64,000 nucleotides of DNA from Acidimicrobiaceae bacterium (GTDB lineage: Bacteria; Actinomycetota; Acidimicrobiia; Acidimicrobiales; RAAP-2): positions 16,748 to 80,747 of the forward strand of contig CANGPS010000008.1 of NCBI GenBank assembly GCA_947456245.1, read 5' to 3'. The position numbers and the translations under genes are program-made. The notes under the pieces were generated by a model. The model saw nothing but the letters and a program-made list of their open reading frames with translations. It made no database searches and was not told the DNA's origin. Positions 36,106-45,061 of this stretch are shown piece by piece (positions within the stretch are counted from its first letter, which is position 1; each line of letters opens with the position of its first letter).

Positions 36106-37062
36106 GTGGACTCGCCAAAACGGGACGCCGTCCCCCCTCCGGGACCGATCCGCCGAGAACTGTCGATTGTCGATCGTATCGGAGAACGACTGGGCCGAGC
36201 GCGCTTCTGCGACCCGGGTGCGGAGCGCTGGTTCGGCGACGATGCAGCGGTCCTGGTCCCTCCGCCGGGCGTCGATGTGGTTCTCTGCACCGATGCGGCG
36301 GTCGAGGGGGTGCATGCCGACATGGAGCACCTCGACGCCTTCGACCTCGGCTGGCGGGCGGTGGCGGCCACGGTCTCCGACCTGGCGGCCATGGGTGCCG
36401 ACCCGTGGCGGCTCGTGCTGTCGGTGTCCACCCACGCTGGCGTCGACGTCGACCAGGTGGTGGCCGGCGCCGTGGCGGCCGCCGAGGCGGCGGGCTGCCC
36501 GATCGTCGGTGGTGATGTGACGAGCTCGCCGACCTGCGTCGTGGTGGCGGCAGCCACCGGGCTCGTGCCGACTGGCCAGGCGGTCGGTCGAGATGGTGCC
36601 AACGCCGGCGACGTGCTCTTCGTGACCGGTCCGCTCGGTGGATCGGCCGCCGGGCTCCGCCTCCTGCGAGCCCGACGTTCCGGGTCGGCGGTCGATCGCC
36701 ATCGACGACCCCGCCCGCTGCTCGTCGCCGGTCGCCTGGCGCGGGAGGCGGGGGCCTCGGCCATGATCGACGTGTCCGACGGTCTCGGGCTCGACCTGGC
36801 GCGATTGGCGAAGGCCTCTGGGGTCGGGGTGGCGCTCGAGGTCGTCCCGGTGGCAGCAGGAGCCACGCACGAGGAGGCCCTCGGCGGAGGCGAGGACTAC
36901 GAGCTCGTGATCAGCACCCCGGACCCGGACGGCCTGCGCAGGGCGCTGGCCCGAGGCGGGTGTCCGGAGCCGATCGAGATCGGTGTGGTGACGGTCGGAC
37001 CGGAGCGGACGTTGCTCGGGAGTCCGCTCGACGACGCTGGGTTCGCTCACGACGTCCTGTGA
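36106..37062 (+). CDS. thiL: Thiamine-monophosphate kinase ThiL
   Basis: 318 residues. ThiL makes thiamine diphosphate from thiamine monophosphate and ATP. PurM-like fold motifs: WFGDDAAVL, CTDAAVEGVHAD (family DxxxEGVHF), ATVSDLAAMGA, VGGDVTSS, IDVSDGLGLDLARLAK and the C-terminal GGGEDYELV. GTG 36106 is the start. A thiamine riboswitch is not apparent upstream because the start lies almost at the likely transcription start. Confidence 0.92.
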   Translation: MDSPKRDAVPPPGPIRRELSIVDRIGERLGRARFCDPGAERWFGDDAAVLVPPPGVDVVLCTDAAVEGVHADMEHLDAFDLGWRAVAATVSDLAAMGADPWRLVLSVSTHAGVDVDQVVAGAVAAAEAAGCPIVGGDVTSSPTCVVVAAATGLVPTGQAVGRDGANAGDVLFVTGPLGGSAAGLRLLRARRSGSAVDRHRRPRPLLVAGRLAREAGASAMIDVSDGLGLDLARLAKASGVGVALEVVPVAAGATHEEALGGGEDYELVISTPDPDGLRRALARGGCPEPIEIGVVTVGPERTLLGSPLDDAGFAHDVL

Positions 37063-37074
37063 CGTCGTCGAGGC

Positions 37075-37290
37075 TCAGCTGGCGGTCGGCACCTGGCGAC
37101 GCGGCGGCTTGGTCACGCGTCCGGCACGCAGGCAGGAGGTGCAGACGTTCAGGCGCTTGGGGCTGCCATCGATCAGCGCACGCACCCGCTGGATGTTCGG
37201 GTCCCAACGACGCTTGGTCCGGCGGTGGGAGTGGCTGACCGCCATGCCGAACGAGGGCTTCTTCCCACAAAGTTCACAGACAGCGGCCAT
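37075..37290 (-). CDS. rpmB: 50S ribosomal protein L28, zinc-binding form
   Basis: 71 residues. Two cysteine pairs (CELC at residues 5-8 and CTSC near 50) make this the zinc-binding C+ form. Conserved SHSHRRTKRRWDPN core. It is transcribed opposite to the fakA operon, a common arrangement. Confidence 0.95.
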   Translation of the reverse strand: MAAVCELCGKKPSFGMAVSHSHRRTKRRWDPNIQRVRALIDGSPKRLNVCTSCLRAGRVTKPPRRQVPTAS

Positions 37291-37381
37291 TGTTCAGATC
37301 TTCCTTCTCGGGCGCCGGCGTGATCGGCCGGCGGCAGACGGTTCACCTCGATGGCTCCCCGTAGTTGACGAGGGATAACTG

Positions 37382-37387
37382 TAGCAT
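37382..37387 (+). promoter_or_regulatory. -10 element for fakA
   Basis: TAGCAT, 8 nt before ATG 37396. Confidence 0.4.
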
Positions 37388-37395
37388 CAACGCCC

Positions 37396-39048
37396 ATGAC
37401 CACTCCGGCGACGCTGTCACCGAGCGATGTACGACTCGTTCTCTCCACCTACCGTGACGTCCTGCGGAGCCATCAGGACGTCGTGAACCGCCTCAACGTC
37501 TATCCCGTCCCCGACGGTGACACCGGCACCAACATGGCGCTCACGATCGAGTCGGTGGTCGCTGGGCTCGAGGCCCTCGATGAGCCGCTGACGATGGAGG
37601 GCGTGTGCCACGCCGTCTCCCACGGCTCGCTCATGGGGGCGAGGGGCAACTCCGGTGTGATCCTGAGCCAGCTCCTGCGAGGCATGGCGGAGCGCTTCCG
37701 CGAGGTCGAGGGCGTCGACGCGGGTGTGCTCGCTGCCGCCTTGGCCCATGCCGACGACCTCGCCCGCAAGGCGGTGGTGCGTCCCATCGAGGGCACGATC
37801 CTCAGCGTGGCGCGCGCCGCCGCACTCGGGGCCAGCGAGGCCCACGAGGCAGGGGGAGACCTCGCCGCCACCGCCGAGTCCGCTCGATCGGCCGCCGAGG
37901 TGGCCCTGGCCTACACGCCCGAGCAGCTCCCTGCCCTCAAGCAGGCCGGGGTGGTCGACTCGGGCGGGACGGGCTTCCTGCTGCTGATCGACGCCCTCTG
38001 CCACGTAACCGCCGAGCGACCGCTGCCCGTCGCCCCGGCGGTCGACTCCATCAACGTGGACGTCTCAGGGCACGTCAGCCACGAGGCGTCCGACGTCGGC
38101 GACCTGCGCTACGAGGTGATGTACCTGCTCGACGCCCCCGACGAGGCCATCGCCGCCTTCAAGGAGGTCTGGGCCGGGATCGGCGACTCGATCGTCGTGG
38201 TCGGGGGCGACGGGATCTTCAACTGCCACATCCACACCGACGACATCGGTGCGTCGATCGAGGCGGCCATCCAGATCGGCCGACCGCGGGACATCCGGGT
38301 CACCGACCTCGCCGAGCAGGTGGTGGAGGAGAAGTGGGTCCGCGAGGGTGCCTACGAGGCAGAGGGCTCCGAGGAGCCATCGGCTCCGCCGGCCGAGACG
38401 GCGGTGGTCGCCGTGGTCACCGGCGACGGCGTCGGTCGCATCTTCCGCTCGCTCGGCGTCCAGCGACTCGTCAAGGGCGGCCAGTCGATGAACCCGTCGA
38501 CCGCCGAGCTTGTGGAGGCCGTCGAGGCGACCGGGTCGGCCAACGTGATCATCCTGCCCAACAACAAGAACATCATCCCCGTCGCCAAGCAGGTCGACGA
38601 CCTGACCGGCGTGACGGTCTCGGTGGTGCCGACCACCTCGATCGTCGAGGGGTTCGCCTCGCTGCTCAGCTACGACCCGTCGTCAGATGCCGCCGGGAAC
38701 CTCAGCTCGATGACGGACTCAGCATCGGCGGTGATCGCCGCCGAGGTGACCCAGGCGGTGCGCGACACGGAGGTCGAGGCCGGCGAGGTCCACGAGGGTG
38801 ACTGGATCGGCCTGACCGGCAAGGGGATCGTGACGATCGACGAGTCGCTGGTGGTCTGTGCCACGAGGTTGCTCGACTCGATCGTCTCGGACGACCACGA
38901 GCTCGTGACCATCATCGAGGGCGAGGGCTCCACCGCGGCCAACACGCGACGACTCTCGGAGTGGCTCGGCGAGGAGCGCCCGGACGTGGCGGTCGAGGTG
39001 CACCACGGCGGCCAGCCGCTCTACCCCTATCTCTTCGGGATCGAGTGA
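37396..39048 (+). CDS. fakA: DAK2/FakA-type fatty acid kinase subunit
   Basis: 550 residues. The N-terminal DhaL/Dak2 ATP-binding domain has NVYPVPDGDTGTNMALT with the metal-binding aspartates and GARGNSGVILSQLLRG. The middle FakA1 and C-terminal FakA2-DegV-like domains follow. FakA phosphorylates fatty acids presented by a FakB (DegV) protein, feeding phospholipid synthesis through PlsX, which is encoded in this same block (43698-44675). No FakB is in the window. It overlaps recG by GTGA. Confidence 0.88.
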   Translation: MTTPATLSPSDVRLVLSTYRDVLRSHQDVVNRLNVYPVPDGDTGTNMALTIESVVAGLEALDEPLTMEGVCHAVSHGSLMGARGNSGVILSQLLRGMAERFREVEGVDAGVLAAALAHADDLARKAVVRPIEGTILSVARAAALGASEAHEAGGDLAATAESARSAAEVALAYTPEQLPALKQAGVVDSGGTGFLLLIDALCHVTAERPLPVAPAVDSINVDVSGHVSHEASDVGDLRYEVMYLLDAPDEAIAAFKEVWAGIGDSIVVVGGDGIFNCHIHTDDIGASIEAAIQIGRPRDIRVTDLAEQVVEEKWVREGAYEAEGSEEPSAPPAETAVVAVVTGDGVGRIFRSLGVQRLVKGGQSMNPSTAELVEAVEATGSANVIILPNNKNIIPVAKQVDDLTGVTVSVVPTTSIVEGFASLLSYDPSSDAAGNLSSMTDSASAVIAAEVTQAVRDTEVEAGEVHEGDWIGLTGKGIVTIDESLVVCATRLLDSIVSDDHELVTIIEGEGSTAANTRRLSEWLGEERPDVAVEVHHGGQPLYPYLFGIE

Positions 39049-41270
39049 GCGACACCGGGGACCCCTCGGCTCCACCACCCCCGACGGGGTGCACGCTGAC
39101 CAAGCTCGCCGGGATCGAGGTGGGCGTCCTCAAGGGCGTCGGCCCGAAGCGACGCGAGTCTCTCGCCCAGCTCGGCGTGAGCTCGATCCTCGACCTGCTC
39201 TGGACCTACCCGCGTCGCTACATCGATCGCACCCGCCAGGCTGAGCTCGCCGACCTCGTGGTCGGCGACGAGGCCGTGGTGCTCGGCCGGGTGACCAAGG
39301 TCAGCGCCAGTCGCACCCGAAACGGCAAGGCCGTGGTGACGGTCATGGTCGCCGACTCGACGGGCTCGATGCAGGTCACCTTCTTCAATCAGGCCTGGCG
39401 GGAGGGCCAGCTCCCGGTGGGGACCGAGGCGCTGTTCTTCGGCAAGCTCGAGACCTTCGGCGGTCGACCGAAAATGACGAACCCGGTGGTCGACATCCTG
39501 ATGGGGATCACCGGTCAGGCCGAGGGCACGACCAAGACCCTCCGGATCGTCCCGGTCTACCCGCAGTCCCAGAAGAGCAACGTGACGAGCTGGGACTTGG
39601 GGCGCATGGTGGCCGAGTCGCTGCGGCGAGCCGGTTCGTTCGCCGAGCCGCTCGACGCGCGGGTGCTCGACGAGCTCGATCTGCTCGACCGCACCGCCGC
39701 CATGCACGGGATCCACGCCCCGGCCACCCTCGAGGAGGCGGCGGCCGCCCGGCGGCGGCTGGCCTTCGACGAGCTGCTGCGCCTCCAACTCACGCTCCAG
39801 CTCCGGCGAGCGGCGCTCGAGGCGGACGCCAGGGGCCTCCGGCACGCGGTCGACCCTGAGGAGGCCGGTGCGTCGAGCGGAGCCGTCACGATGGTCTCGG
39901 CGTTCCTCGACGCCCTTCCCTTCGCGCCGACCGACGCACAGCGCCGGGTCATGGCCGAGATCCTCGCCGACCTCGCTGGTCCGCTCCCGATGCACCGCCT
40001 CCTCCAGGGCGACGTTGGGTCCGGCAAGACGGTCGTGGCCCTCGCCGCCCTACTCGGGGTCGTCCAGGGCGGCCATCAGGGAGCCCTGATGGCTCCCACG
40101 GAGGTCCTCGCGGACCAGCACCACCAGTCGATCCGACGTCTCCTCGAGGGGCTCGAGGTGCCCGACCCCTCTGTGCTCGGGGGCACGAGGCCGGTATCGG
40201 TGGGCCTGCTGACGGCCTCGAGGCCGGCCAAGGAGCGCCGGGCGGTGGTCGAGGGCATGGCCACGGGATCCGTCGACATCGTCATCGGCACCCATGCGCT
40301 GCTCACCGACGACGTGGGGTTCCGCTCGCTCGGCCTCGCCGTCGTCGACGAGCAGCATCGCTTCGGGGTGGAGCAGCGCGCGGCCCTGCGCGAGAAGGGA
40401 CGGGGGAGTGACGGGTCCGGACATGACCCTGACCTGCTCGTCATGACGGCGACGCCGATCCCGCGATCGGCGGCGATGGTCGTCTTCGGGGACCTGTCGA
40501 TGTCCGTCCTCGACGAGATGCCGGCAGGGCGGACACCGATCACCACGCGATGGCTCCGGACCGGGCTCGAACAGGCCGAGGCATGGGGACGCGTCCGCGC
40601 CGAGGTGGCGGCGGGCCGGCAGGCCTTCGTGGTCTGCCCGCTCGTCGAGGGGTCGGCGAAGGTCGAGGCGACCTCGGCCACGGAGGAGGCGGAACGCCTG
40701 GCGGCCTCCGAGCTCGCAGGGCTGCGGGTCGGACTGCTGCACGGGCAGATGAAGACGACGGAGAAGGACGAGGTGATGGAGGCCTTCCGGTCGGGGTCGC
40801 TCGACGTCCTGGTCGCCACCACGGTGATCGAGGTGGGGGTCGATGTGCCCGCGGCCACCGTGATGGTCATCGAGGATCCCGGCCGGTTCGGGATCGCCCA
40901 GCTCCACCAGCTGCGCGGTCGGGTGGGCCGAGGAGGCGGGGACTCCTGGTGCTACCTGCTCGGCGAGGCGGTCTCGCCCGACGCCGCAGTCCGGCTCGAG
41001 GCCATGGAGCAGACCACCGACGGCTTCGTGCTCGCCGAGGTCGACCTCGAGGTGCGCGGCGAGGGGACGATCCTCGGGAGTCGGCAGAAGGGACGAAGCG
41101 ACCTGGCGCTCGCCAGCCTGGCGAAGGACCGCGACCTGCTCGACCAGGCGGCGGCGGTGGCGGTGGCGCTGACCGCCGACGACCCCCACCTCGCTCAGAA
41201 GCCCCTGCTGGTCGAGGAGCTCCGTGCCACGCTCGATCCCGACGACGCCGCCTACCTCTTCAAGGGCTGA
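39045..41270 (+). CDS. recG: ATP-dependent DNA helicase RecG
   Basis: 741 residues. RecG reverses stalled forks and branch-migrates Holliday junctions. N-terminal wedge/OB-fold segment VLKGVGPKRRESLAQLGVSSILDLLWTYPRRYIDR, then helicase motifs: Walker A LQGDVGSGKTVVA, DEQH box VVDEQHRFGVEQR, motif III TATPIPRS and the C-terminal QLRGRVGRGG. Start GTG 39045 overlaps the fakA stop; an upstream start at 38961 is within fakA in another frame. Confidence 0.94.
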   Translation: MSDTGDPSAPPPPTGCTLTKLAGIEVGVLKGVGPKRRESLAQLGVSSILDLLWTYPRRYIDRTRQAELADLVVGDEAVVLGRVTKVSASRTRNGKAVVTVMVADSTGSMQVTFFNQAWREGQLPVGTEALFFGKLETFGGRPKMTNPVVDILMGITGQAEGTTKTLRIVPVYPQSQKSNVTSWDLGRMVAESLRRAGSFAEPLDARVLDELDLLDRTAAMHGIHAPATLEEAAAARRRLAFDELLRLQLTLQLRRAALEADARGLRHAVDPEEAGASSGAVTMVSAFLDALPFAPTDAQRRVMAEILADLAGPLPMHRLLQGDVGSGKTVVALAALLGVVQGGHQGALMAPTEVLADQHHQSIRRLLEGLEVPDPSVLGGTRPVSVGLLTASRPAKERRAVVEGMATGSVDIVIGTHALLTDDVGFRSLGLAVVDEQHRFGVEQRAALREKGRGSDGSGHDPDLLVMTATPIPRSAAMVVFGDLSMSVLDEMPAGRTPITTRWLRTGLEQAEAWGRVRAEVAAGRQAFVVCPLVEGSAKVEATSATEEAERLAASELAGLRVGLLHGQMKTTEKDEVMEAFRSGSLDVLVATTVIEVGVDVPAATVMVIEDPGRFGIAQLHQLRGRVGRGGGDSWCYLLGEAVSPDAAVRLEAMEQTTDGFVLAEVDLEVRGEGTILGSRQKGRSDLALASLAKDRDLLDQAAAVAVALTADDPHLAQKPLLVEELRATLDPDDAAYLFKG

Positions 41271-41307
41271 ACCTGCGGCCACGACGTCTCGGATGGGGGT
41301 CGGACGG

Positions 41308-41313
41308 TACGGT
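41308..41313 (+). promoter_or_regulatory. -10 element for rsmD
   Basis: TACGGT, 6 nt before GTG 41320; this helped decide the rsmD start. Confidence 0.45.
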
Positions 41314-41319
41314 GGCGAC

Positions 41320-41853
41320 GTGCGCGTGATCAGCGGGACCGCCAAGGGTCGACCACTCAAGGCTCCACTGCCGTCGACGATCCGGCCCACGACCGATCGG
41401 GTCAAGGAGTCGATCTTCAACATCCTTGGCTCACGCGGCGGCGTGGCTGGCCTCGATGTGGTCGACCTCTTCTGCGGGTCGGGCGGCCTCGGCATCGAGG
41501 CGTTGAGCAGAGGGGCCAGGAGCGTCGTCTTCGTCGATGCCGACCCTCGTGCCATCGCCGCCGTGCGGAGCAACGTGGAGACCACCGGCCTCGACGGCTC
41601 GGCGGTCCGCTACCTGACGACCTCGGCTGCCGGCTTCTCCTGCCCGCCGTGCGACCTCGTGCTGATGGATCCCCCCTACGACCTGACCGACATCGGCGGG
41701 ATCCTCGACGGCCTCGATGCGGGCACCGTGGTGGTCGAGAGCCGGACGCAGGTCCCCGAGACGACCCGATGGGCAACCACGACTGAGCGCAGGTACGGCA
41801 CTACGCTCGTCACCGTGCTCGACCTTCGCCCTGACACTGACGAGAACTCGTGA
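41320..41853 (+). CDS. rsmD: 16S rRNA (guanine-966-N2)-methyltransferase RsmD
   Basis: 177 residues. Begins VRVISGTAKGRPLKAP, the usual RsmD N-terminus. SAM-binding motif VVDLFCGSGGLGIEALSRGA and catalytic motif MDPPYDL (N/DPPY type) are clear. GTG 41320 fits both family length and the promoter; ATG 41293 is a longer alternative. It overlaps coaD by GTGA. Confidence 0.92.
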   Translation: MRVISGTAKGRPLKAPLPSTIRPTTDRVKESIFNILGSRGGVAGLDVVDLFCGSGGLGIEALSRGARSVVFVDADPRAIAAVRSNVETTGLDGSAVRYLTTSAAGFSCPPCDLVLMDPPYDLTDIGGILDGLDAGTVVVESRTQVPETTRWATTTERRYGTTLVTVLDLRPDTDENS

Positions 41854-42338
41854 CGATCGCCCTGATCCCGGGTTCCTTCGACCCCTTCCACAACGGACAC
41901 CTTGAGGTGGTGGAGCGGGCCACGCGACTGTTCGACTCCGTCGTGGTCGCCGCGCTGCGCAACCCGCAGAAGTCCCAGGCGCTCTTCGACCTCGACGAGC
42001 GCCGGGAGATGATGGCCGAGTCGATGGCGCACCTCCCCACGGTGTCGATCGTGTCGGTGTCGACCCTGCTCGTCGAGGTCGCCCAGGACGTCGGTGCAAC
42101 GGCCATCGTCAAGGGTCTGCGCGCCGTGTCGGACTTCGAGTCCGAGCTGCAGATGGCTCAGATGAACCGCTCGCTGTCGGGGGTCGAGACCCTCTTCATC
42201 CCGACGAGCTCGAGCCACTCGTTCATCGCCTCACGGCTGCTGCGCGAGGTGGCCCGCTATGGCGGGGATGTCGCACCGTTCGTTCCGCCGGCGGTGCTGC
42301 GCCGCCTGCGGGAGAAGTTTGAGGGAGAAGACCAGTGA
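41850..42338 (+). CDS. coaD: Phosphopantetheine adenylyltransferase CoaD
   Basis: 162 residues. CoaD transfers AMP to 4'-phosphopantetheine in coenzyme A synthesis. Nucleotidyltransferase motif PGSFDPFHNGHLEV at residues 8-21 with the (H/T)xGH motif, and the C-terminal SSSHSFIASRLLREVA (family ISSTLIREV). GTG start overlapping the rsmD stop; stop overlaps the next start. CoA supply fits with plsX and acpP downstream. Confidence 0.95.
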   Translation: MTIALIPGSFDPFHNGHLEVVERATRLFDSVVVAALRNPQKSQALFDLDERREMMAESMAHLPTVSIVSVSTLLVEVAQDVGATAIVKGLRAVSDFESELQMAQMNRSLSGVETLFIPTSSSHSFIASRLLREVARYGGDVAPFVPPAVLRRLREKFEGEDQ

Positions 42339-42901
42339 GCGACACGTTCGACGAGTTCGACGACGACCTCCGCCAGCCTGCGGACGCGGAGACGCTGCTG
42401 CGCCAGGCGGTCGACATGGTGTCGACGGCCAAGCCCATGCCGCTGTCCTCGTCGGTGCTGATCTCCCGAGATGACCTGCTCGACCTGCTCGACGGAGCGC
42501 TCGAGACGCTGCCCGAGGAGCTGCGCCAGGCGCGTTGGCTGCTGCGCGAGCGCGAGGAGTTCATGGCGGAGAAGCAGCGCGAGGCCGACGCTGTCCTCGA
42601 CGACGTCAAGGCCCAGGCCGAGCGCATGGTGTCTCGCACGGAACTGGTCCGTCAGGCTCGCGCCACGGCCGCCAAGATCCTCGAGGAGGCCGAGGAGTCG
42701 GCTCGACGGATGCGGCACGAGGCAGAGGACTTCTGCGACCAGAAGCTGGCGGGCATGGAGATCGTCCTCGGACGGGTGCTCAAGACCGTCGCCGCCGGCA
42801 GGGAGAAGCTCCAGCCCGCCCTCGACGACCCGGACGCTCCGAACCAGCTCGAGGAGATCGAGGTCGAGGAGGACATCTTCTTCGACCAGGACCAGCTCTA
42901 G
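42335..42901 (+). CDS. Coiled-coil protein, DivIVA-like (Rv2927c-type)
   Basis: 188 residues, highly charged, with a long heptad-type coiled coil (about residues 55-145) and acidic ends; no membrane segment. A protein of this kind sits at this same place (coaD-yceD-rnc) in mycobacteria, where it is annotated as DivIVA-like. It may organise cell-wall or division components. The GTG start overlaps the coaD stop. Function is unproven. Confidence 0.7.
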   Translation: MSDTFDEFDDDLRQPADAETLLRQAVDMVSTAKPMPLSSSVLISRDDLLDLLDGALETLPEELRQARWLLREREEFMAEKQREADAVLDDVKAQAERMVSRTELVRQARATAAKILEEAEESARRMRHEAEDFCDQKLAGMEIVLGRVLKTVAAGREKLQPALDDPDAPNQLEEIEVEEDIFFDQDQL

Positions 42902-42905
42902 GCCG

Positions 42906-43436
42906 GTGGCCATCGACCCCCTGATCGTCGGCGTGGCCCGACTCCGCCGTCAGGCCGGCGCCACCGTCCACACCGTGGTGACCGGCCCCTTCGATCCGGA
43001 CGGCTCGCTCGCCCCGACCTCTCCCGGCGAGAGCTACGTGCCCGAGGGCGACGATCTCGCCTTCGACGGCCTGCTCGAGTGCATCCCTGGTGGGGTGGTG
43101 GTGAGCGGCGAGGTGACCAGCCGCTGGCGCGGGGAGTGCCGCCGCTGCGCGAAGGCCGTGGGCGGCGATGTGGCCGTCACCATCAAGGAGCGCTACCTCG
43201 AGAGCGCCCAGCCGGGCGATGACGAGGCCTACCCGCTTCCCACCGACCTGCTCGACCTCGGACCAGCGCTGCGGGACGCCATCGTCCTCGAGCTGCCCCT
43301 CGCCCCGCTGTGCGACGAGGCGTGCAAGGGCCTGTGCGTGCAGTGCGGGAGGGACCTCAACGACGGGCCGTGCGCCTGCGAGACGCCGACCGACCCGCGG
43401 TGGGCTAGATTGGATGTGCTGCGCTCTCCTGAGTGA
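42906..43436 (+). CDS. yceD: YceD/DUF177 family protein
   Basis: 176 residues. The region GEVTSRWRGECRRCAK and the C-terminal LCDEACKGLCVQCGRDLNDGPCAC are the DUF177 signature with cysteine pairs. DUF177 proteins precede rpmF almost universally and are linked to 23S rRNA or L32 homeostasis. GTG start 4 nt after the preceding stop; a much longer frame upstream is a shadow. Confidence 0.88.
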   Translation: MAIDPLIVGVARLRRQAGATVHTVVTGPFDPDGSLAPTSPGESYVPEGDDLAFDGLLECIPGGVVVSGEVTSRWRGECRRCAKAVGGDVAVTIKERYLESAQPGDDEAYPLPTDLLDLGPALRDAIVLELPLAPLCDEACKGLCVQCGRDLNDGPCACETPTDPRWARLDVLRSPE

Positions 43437-43517
43437 GGATGCAGCACCACGCAGACCGGCAGGCGGCTGCGGAGACCTCGCCCTCACCGGGGTGATGGCG
43501 CGACCGGAGAAGAAGAG

Positions 43518-43697
43518 ATGGCTGTTCCCAAGCGAAAGACCTCGAAGGCCAAGGGCCGGAGCCGACAGGCCTCCAGCTGGACCCTTGACGTCCCGGCGCG
43601 CAGCGTCTGCCCCCACTGCACCACCGCCAAGGCCCCCCACGTGGTGTGCCCGAACTGCGGGTGGTACAAGGGCCGTCAGGCCATCGAGGTCGACTAG
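43518..43697 (+). CDS. rpmF: 50S ribosomal protein L32, zinc-binding form
   Basis: 59 residues: begins MAVPKRKTSKAKGRSR. The two cysteine pairs CPHC (residues 35-38) and CPNC (about 48-51) bind zinc. ATG 43518 follows the purine-rich GGAGAAGAAGAG. The stop at 43695-43697 is directly followed by the plsX GTG. The gene is short and easily missed; the order yceD-rpmF-plsX-acpP is the classic lipid/ribosome cluster. Confidence 0.95.
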   Translation: MAVPKRKTSKAKGRSRQASSWTLDVPARSVCPHCTTAKAPHVVCPNCGWYKGRQAIEVD

Positions 43698-44675
43698 GTG
43701 GCCCTCCCCGTCGCCGTCGACGCCATGGGCGGCGACAACGCGCCGGGCGAGATCGTCGCCGGAGCCAAGCGCGCCGCCGACGAGCTCGGCATCCCGATCG
43801 TCCTGGTCGGACCCCCCGACCTCGTCGGCGACACCCTCGGCCTGCCGCTGATCGCCTGCACCGAGGTGATCGCCATGGACGAGGACCCCGCGCAGGGCGT
43901 CCGTCGGAAGAAGGACTCTTCGCTCGTGCGCTCCGCCGAGCTGGTCCGCGACGGCGAGGCCTCGGCCATGGTCTCGGCCGGGAACACCGGTGCCACCATG
44001 GCCTCGGCGCTCCTGCGCATGGGCCGCATCCGCGGCGTGCACCGCCCCTGCATCGCGACCCCGCTCCCACGGCCCGGCCGCCCGCCCGCCGTCCTCGTGG
44101 ATGCCGGGGCGAACGCCGAGTGCAGCACCGAGATGCTCGTCCAGTTCGCCCAGATGGCCTCGGCCTTCGCCACGGCGCGCTTCGGCATCGAGGATCCGTC
44201 CGTGGCGCTGCTGTCGATCGGCGAGGAGGCCTCGAAGGGCACCCCACTGGTCAAGGAGACCCACAAGGTCCTCGCCGATGGCGCCGGCGTGCGCTTCGTG
44301 GGCAACGTCGAGGGCCGCGACCTGCTCGACGCCCCGGTCGACGTGATCGTGACCGACGGGTTCACGGGGAACGTGGCGCTCAAGACCCTCGAAGGATCCC
44401 TCAAGTTCCTGATGGGCAAGCTGCTCGAGATCTTCACCACCGACGAGGAGACCAGGGCGGCGATGGACGTCCTCCTGCCGCACCTCGCCCCGCTGATGGG
44501 CGACCTCGACCCCGATGGGGCAGGCGGGGCGATGCTGCTCGGCCTCGAGGGCGTCTGCATCATCAGCCACGGGTCGTCGTCGGCCACCGCCATGCGCAAC
44601 GCCATCTCCGTCGGGCACGACCTGGCCGAGGCGAAGGTCACCGAGGCCCTGCGCTCGGCGGTCAGCGCAGCCTGA
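43698..44675 (+). CDS. plsX: Phosphate acyltransferase PlsX
   Basis: 325 residues. PlsX makes acyl-phosphate from acyl-ACP for phospholipid synthesis. N-terminal VAVDAMGGDNAPGEIVAGA and central SAGNTGATMASALLRMGR (family SAGNTGA) are diagnostic. GTG start immediately after the rpmF stop. FakA, PlsX and AcpP are all in this block, so fatty acids taken up or made can enter phospholipids here. Confidence 0.95.
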   Translation: MALPVAVDAMGGDNAPGEIVAGAKRAADELGIPIVLVGPPDLVGDTLGLPLIACTEVIAMDEDPAQGVRRKKDSSLVRSAELVRDGEASAMVSAGNTGATMASALLRMGRIRGVHRPCIATPLPRPGRPPAVLVDAGANAECSTEMLVQFAQMASAFATARFGIEDPSVALLSIGEEASKGTPLVKETHKVLADGAGVRFVGNVEGRDLLDAPVDVIVTDGFTGNVALKTLEGSLKFLMGKLLEIFTTDEETRAAMDVLLPHLAPLMGDLDPDGAGGAMLLGLEGVCIISHGSSSATAMRNAISVGHDLAEAKVTEALRSAVSAA

Positions 44676-44702
44676 ATCCATCCATGGGGCATCTCGTCCC
44701 GT

Positions 44703-44708
44703 TAGGAT
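44703..44708 (+). promoter_or_regulatory. -10 element for acpP (leadered)
   Basis: TAGGAT, 55 nt before GTG 44764. The leader carries GAGGAGAG just before the start codon. Confidence 0.45.
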
Positions 44709-44763
44709 GAGCGAGTTGCCGGCCGCCAGAGCGCCCGCAGACCCCACCACCGAGGAGAGCACC

Positions 44764-45060
44764 GTGCCCGCAGAGACCCACACCGCCCAGGGCCCCATGG
44801 ATCGTGACGAGGTGTTCGCCCTGGTGGCAGAGCAGCTCGGGGACATCCTCGAGATCGACCCGGCGACCATCTCTGAGGGCTCGTCGTTCGCCGAGGACCT
44901 CGATGCCGACTCCCTGGCCCTGATCGAGCTGGTCGAGGCCCTCGAGGAGGAGCTCTCCGAGCGGGCCTCCGGCTTCCGCATCGACGACGAGGACCTCGAG
45001 GACCTCAAGACCGTCCGCGACGCCGTCGACTACGTGCACGCCAAGCTGTCGGCGGGCTGA
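44764..45060 (+). CDS. acpP: Acyl carrier protein
   Basis: 98 residues. The phosphopantetheine attachment Ser is S50 in EDLDADSLALIELVEALEE. Acidic helix II-III follows. GTG 44764 is chosen for its strong GAGGAGAG site; ATG 44707 would overlap the -10. The protein has a short extra N-terminus before the first helix. Stop TGA is followed after one base by the rnc CTG. Confidence 0.9.
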   Translation: MPAETHTAQGPMDRDEVFALVAEQLGDILEIDPATISEGSSFAEDLDADSLALIELVEALEEELSERASGFRIDDEDLEDLKTVRDAVDYVHAKLSAG

Positions 45061-45061
45061 T

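Noticed and set aside
42780..45008. 742-codon minus-strand open frame over yceD-plsX-acpP
   Set aside because: It overlaps five well-supported genes, including rpmF, and shows no family features.
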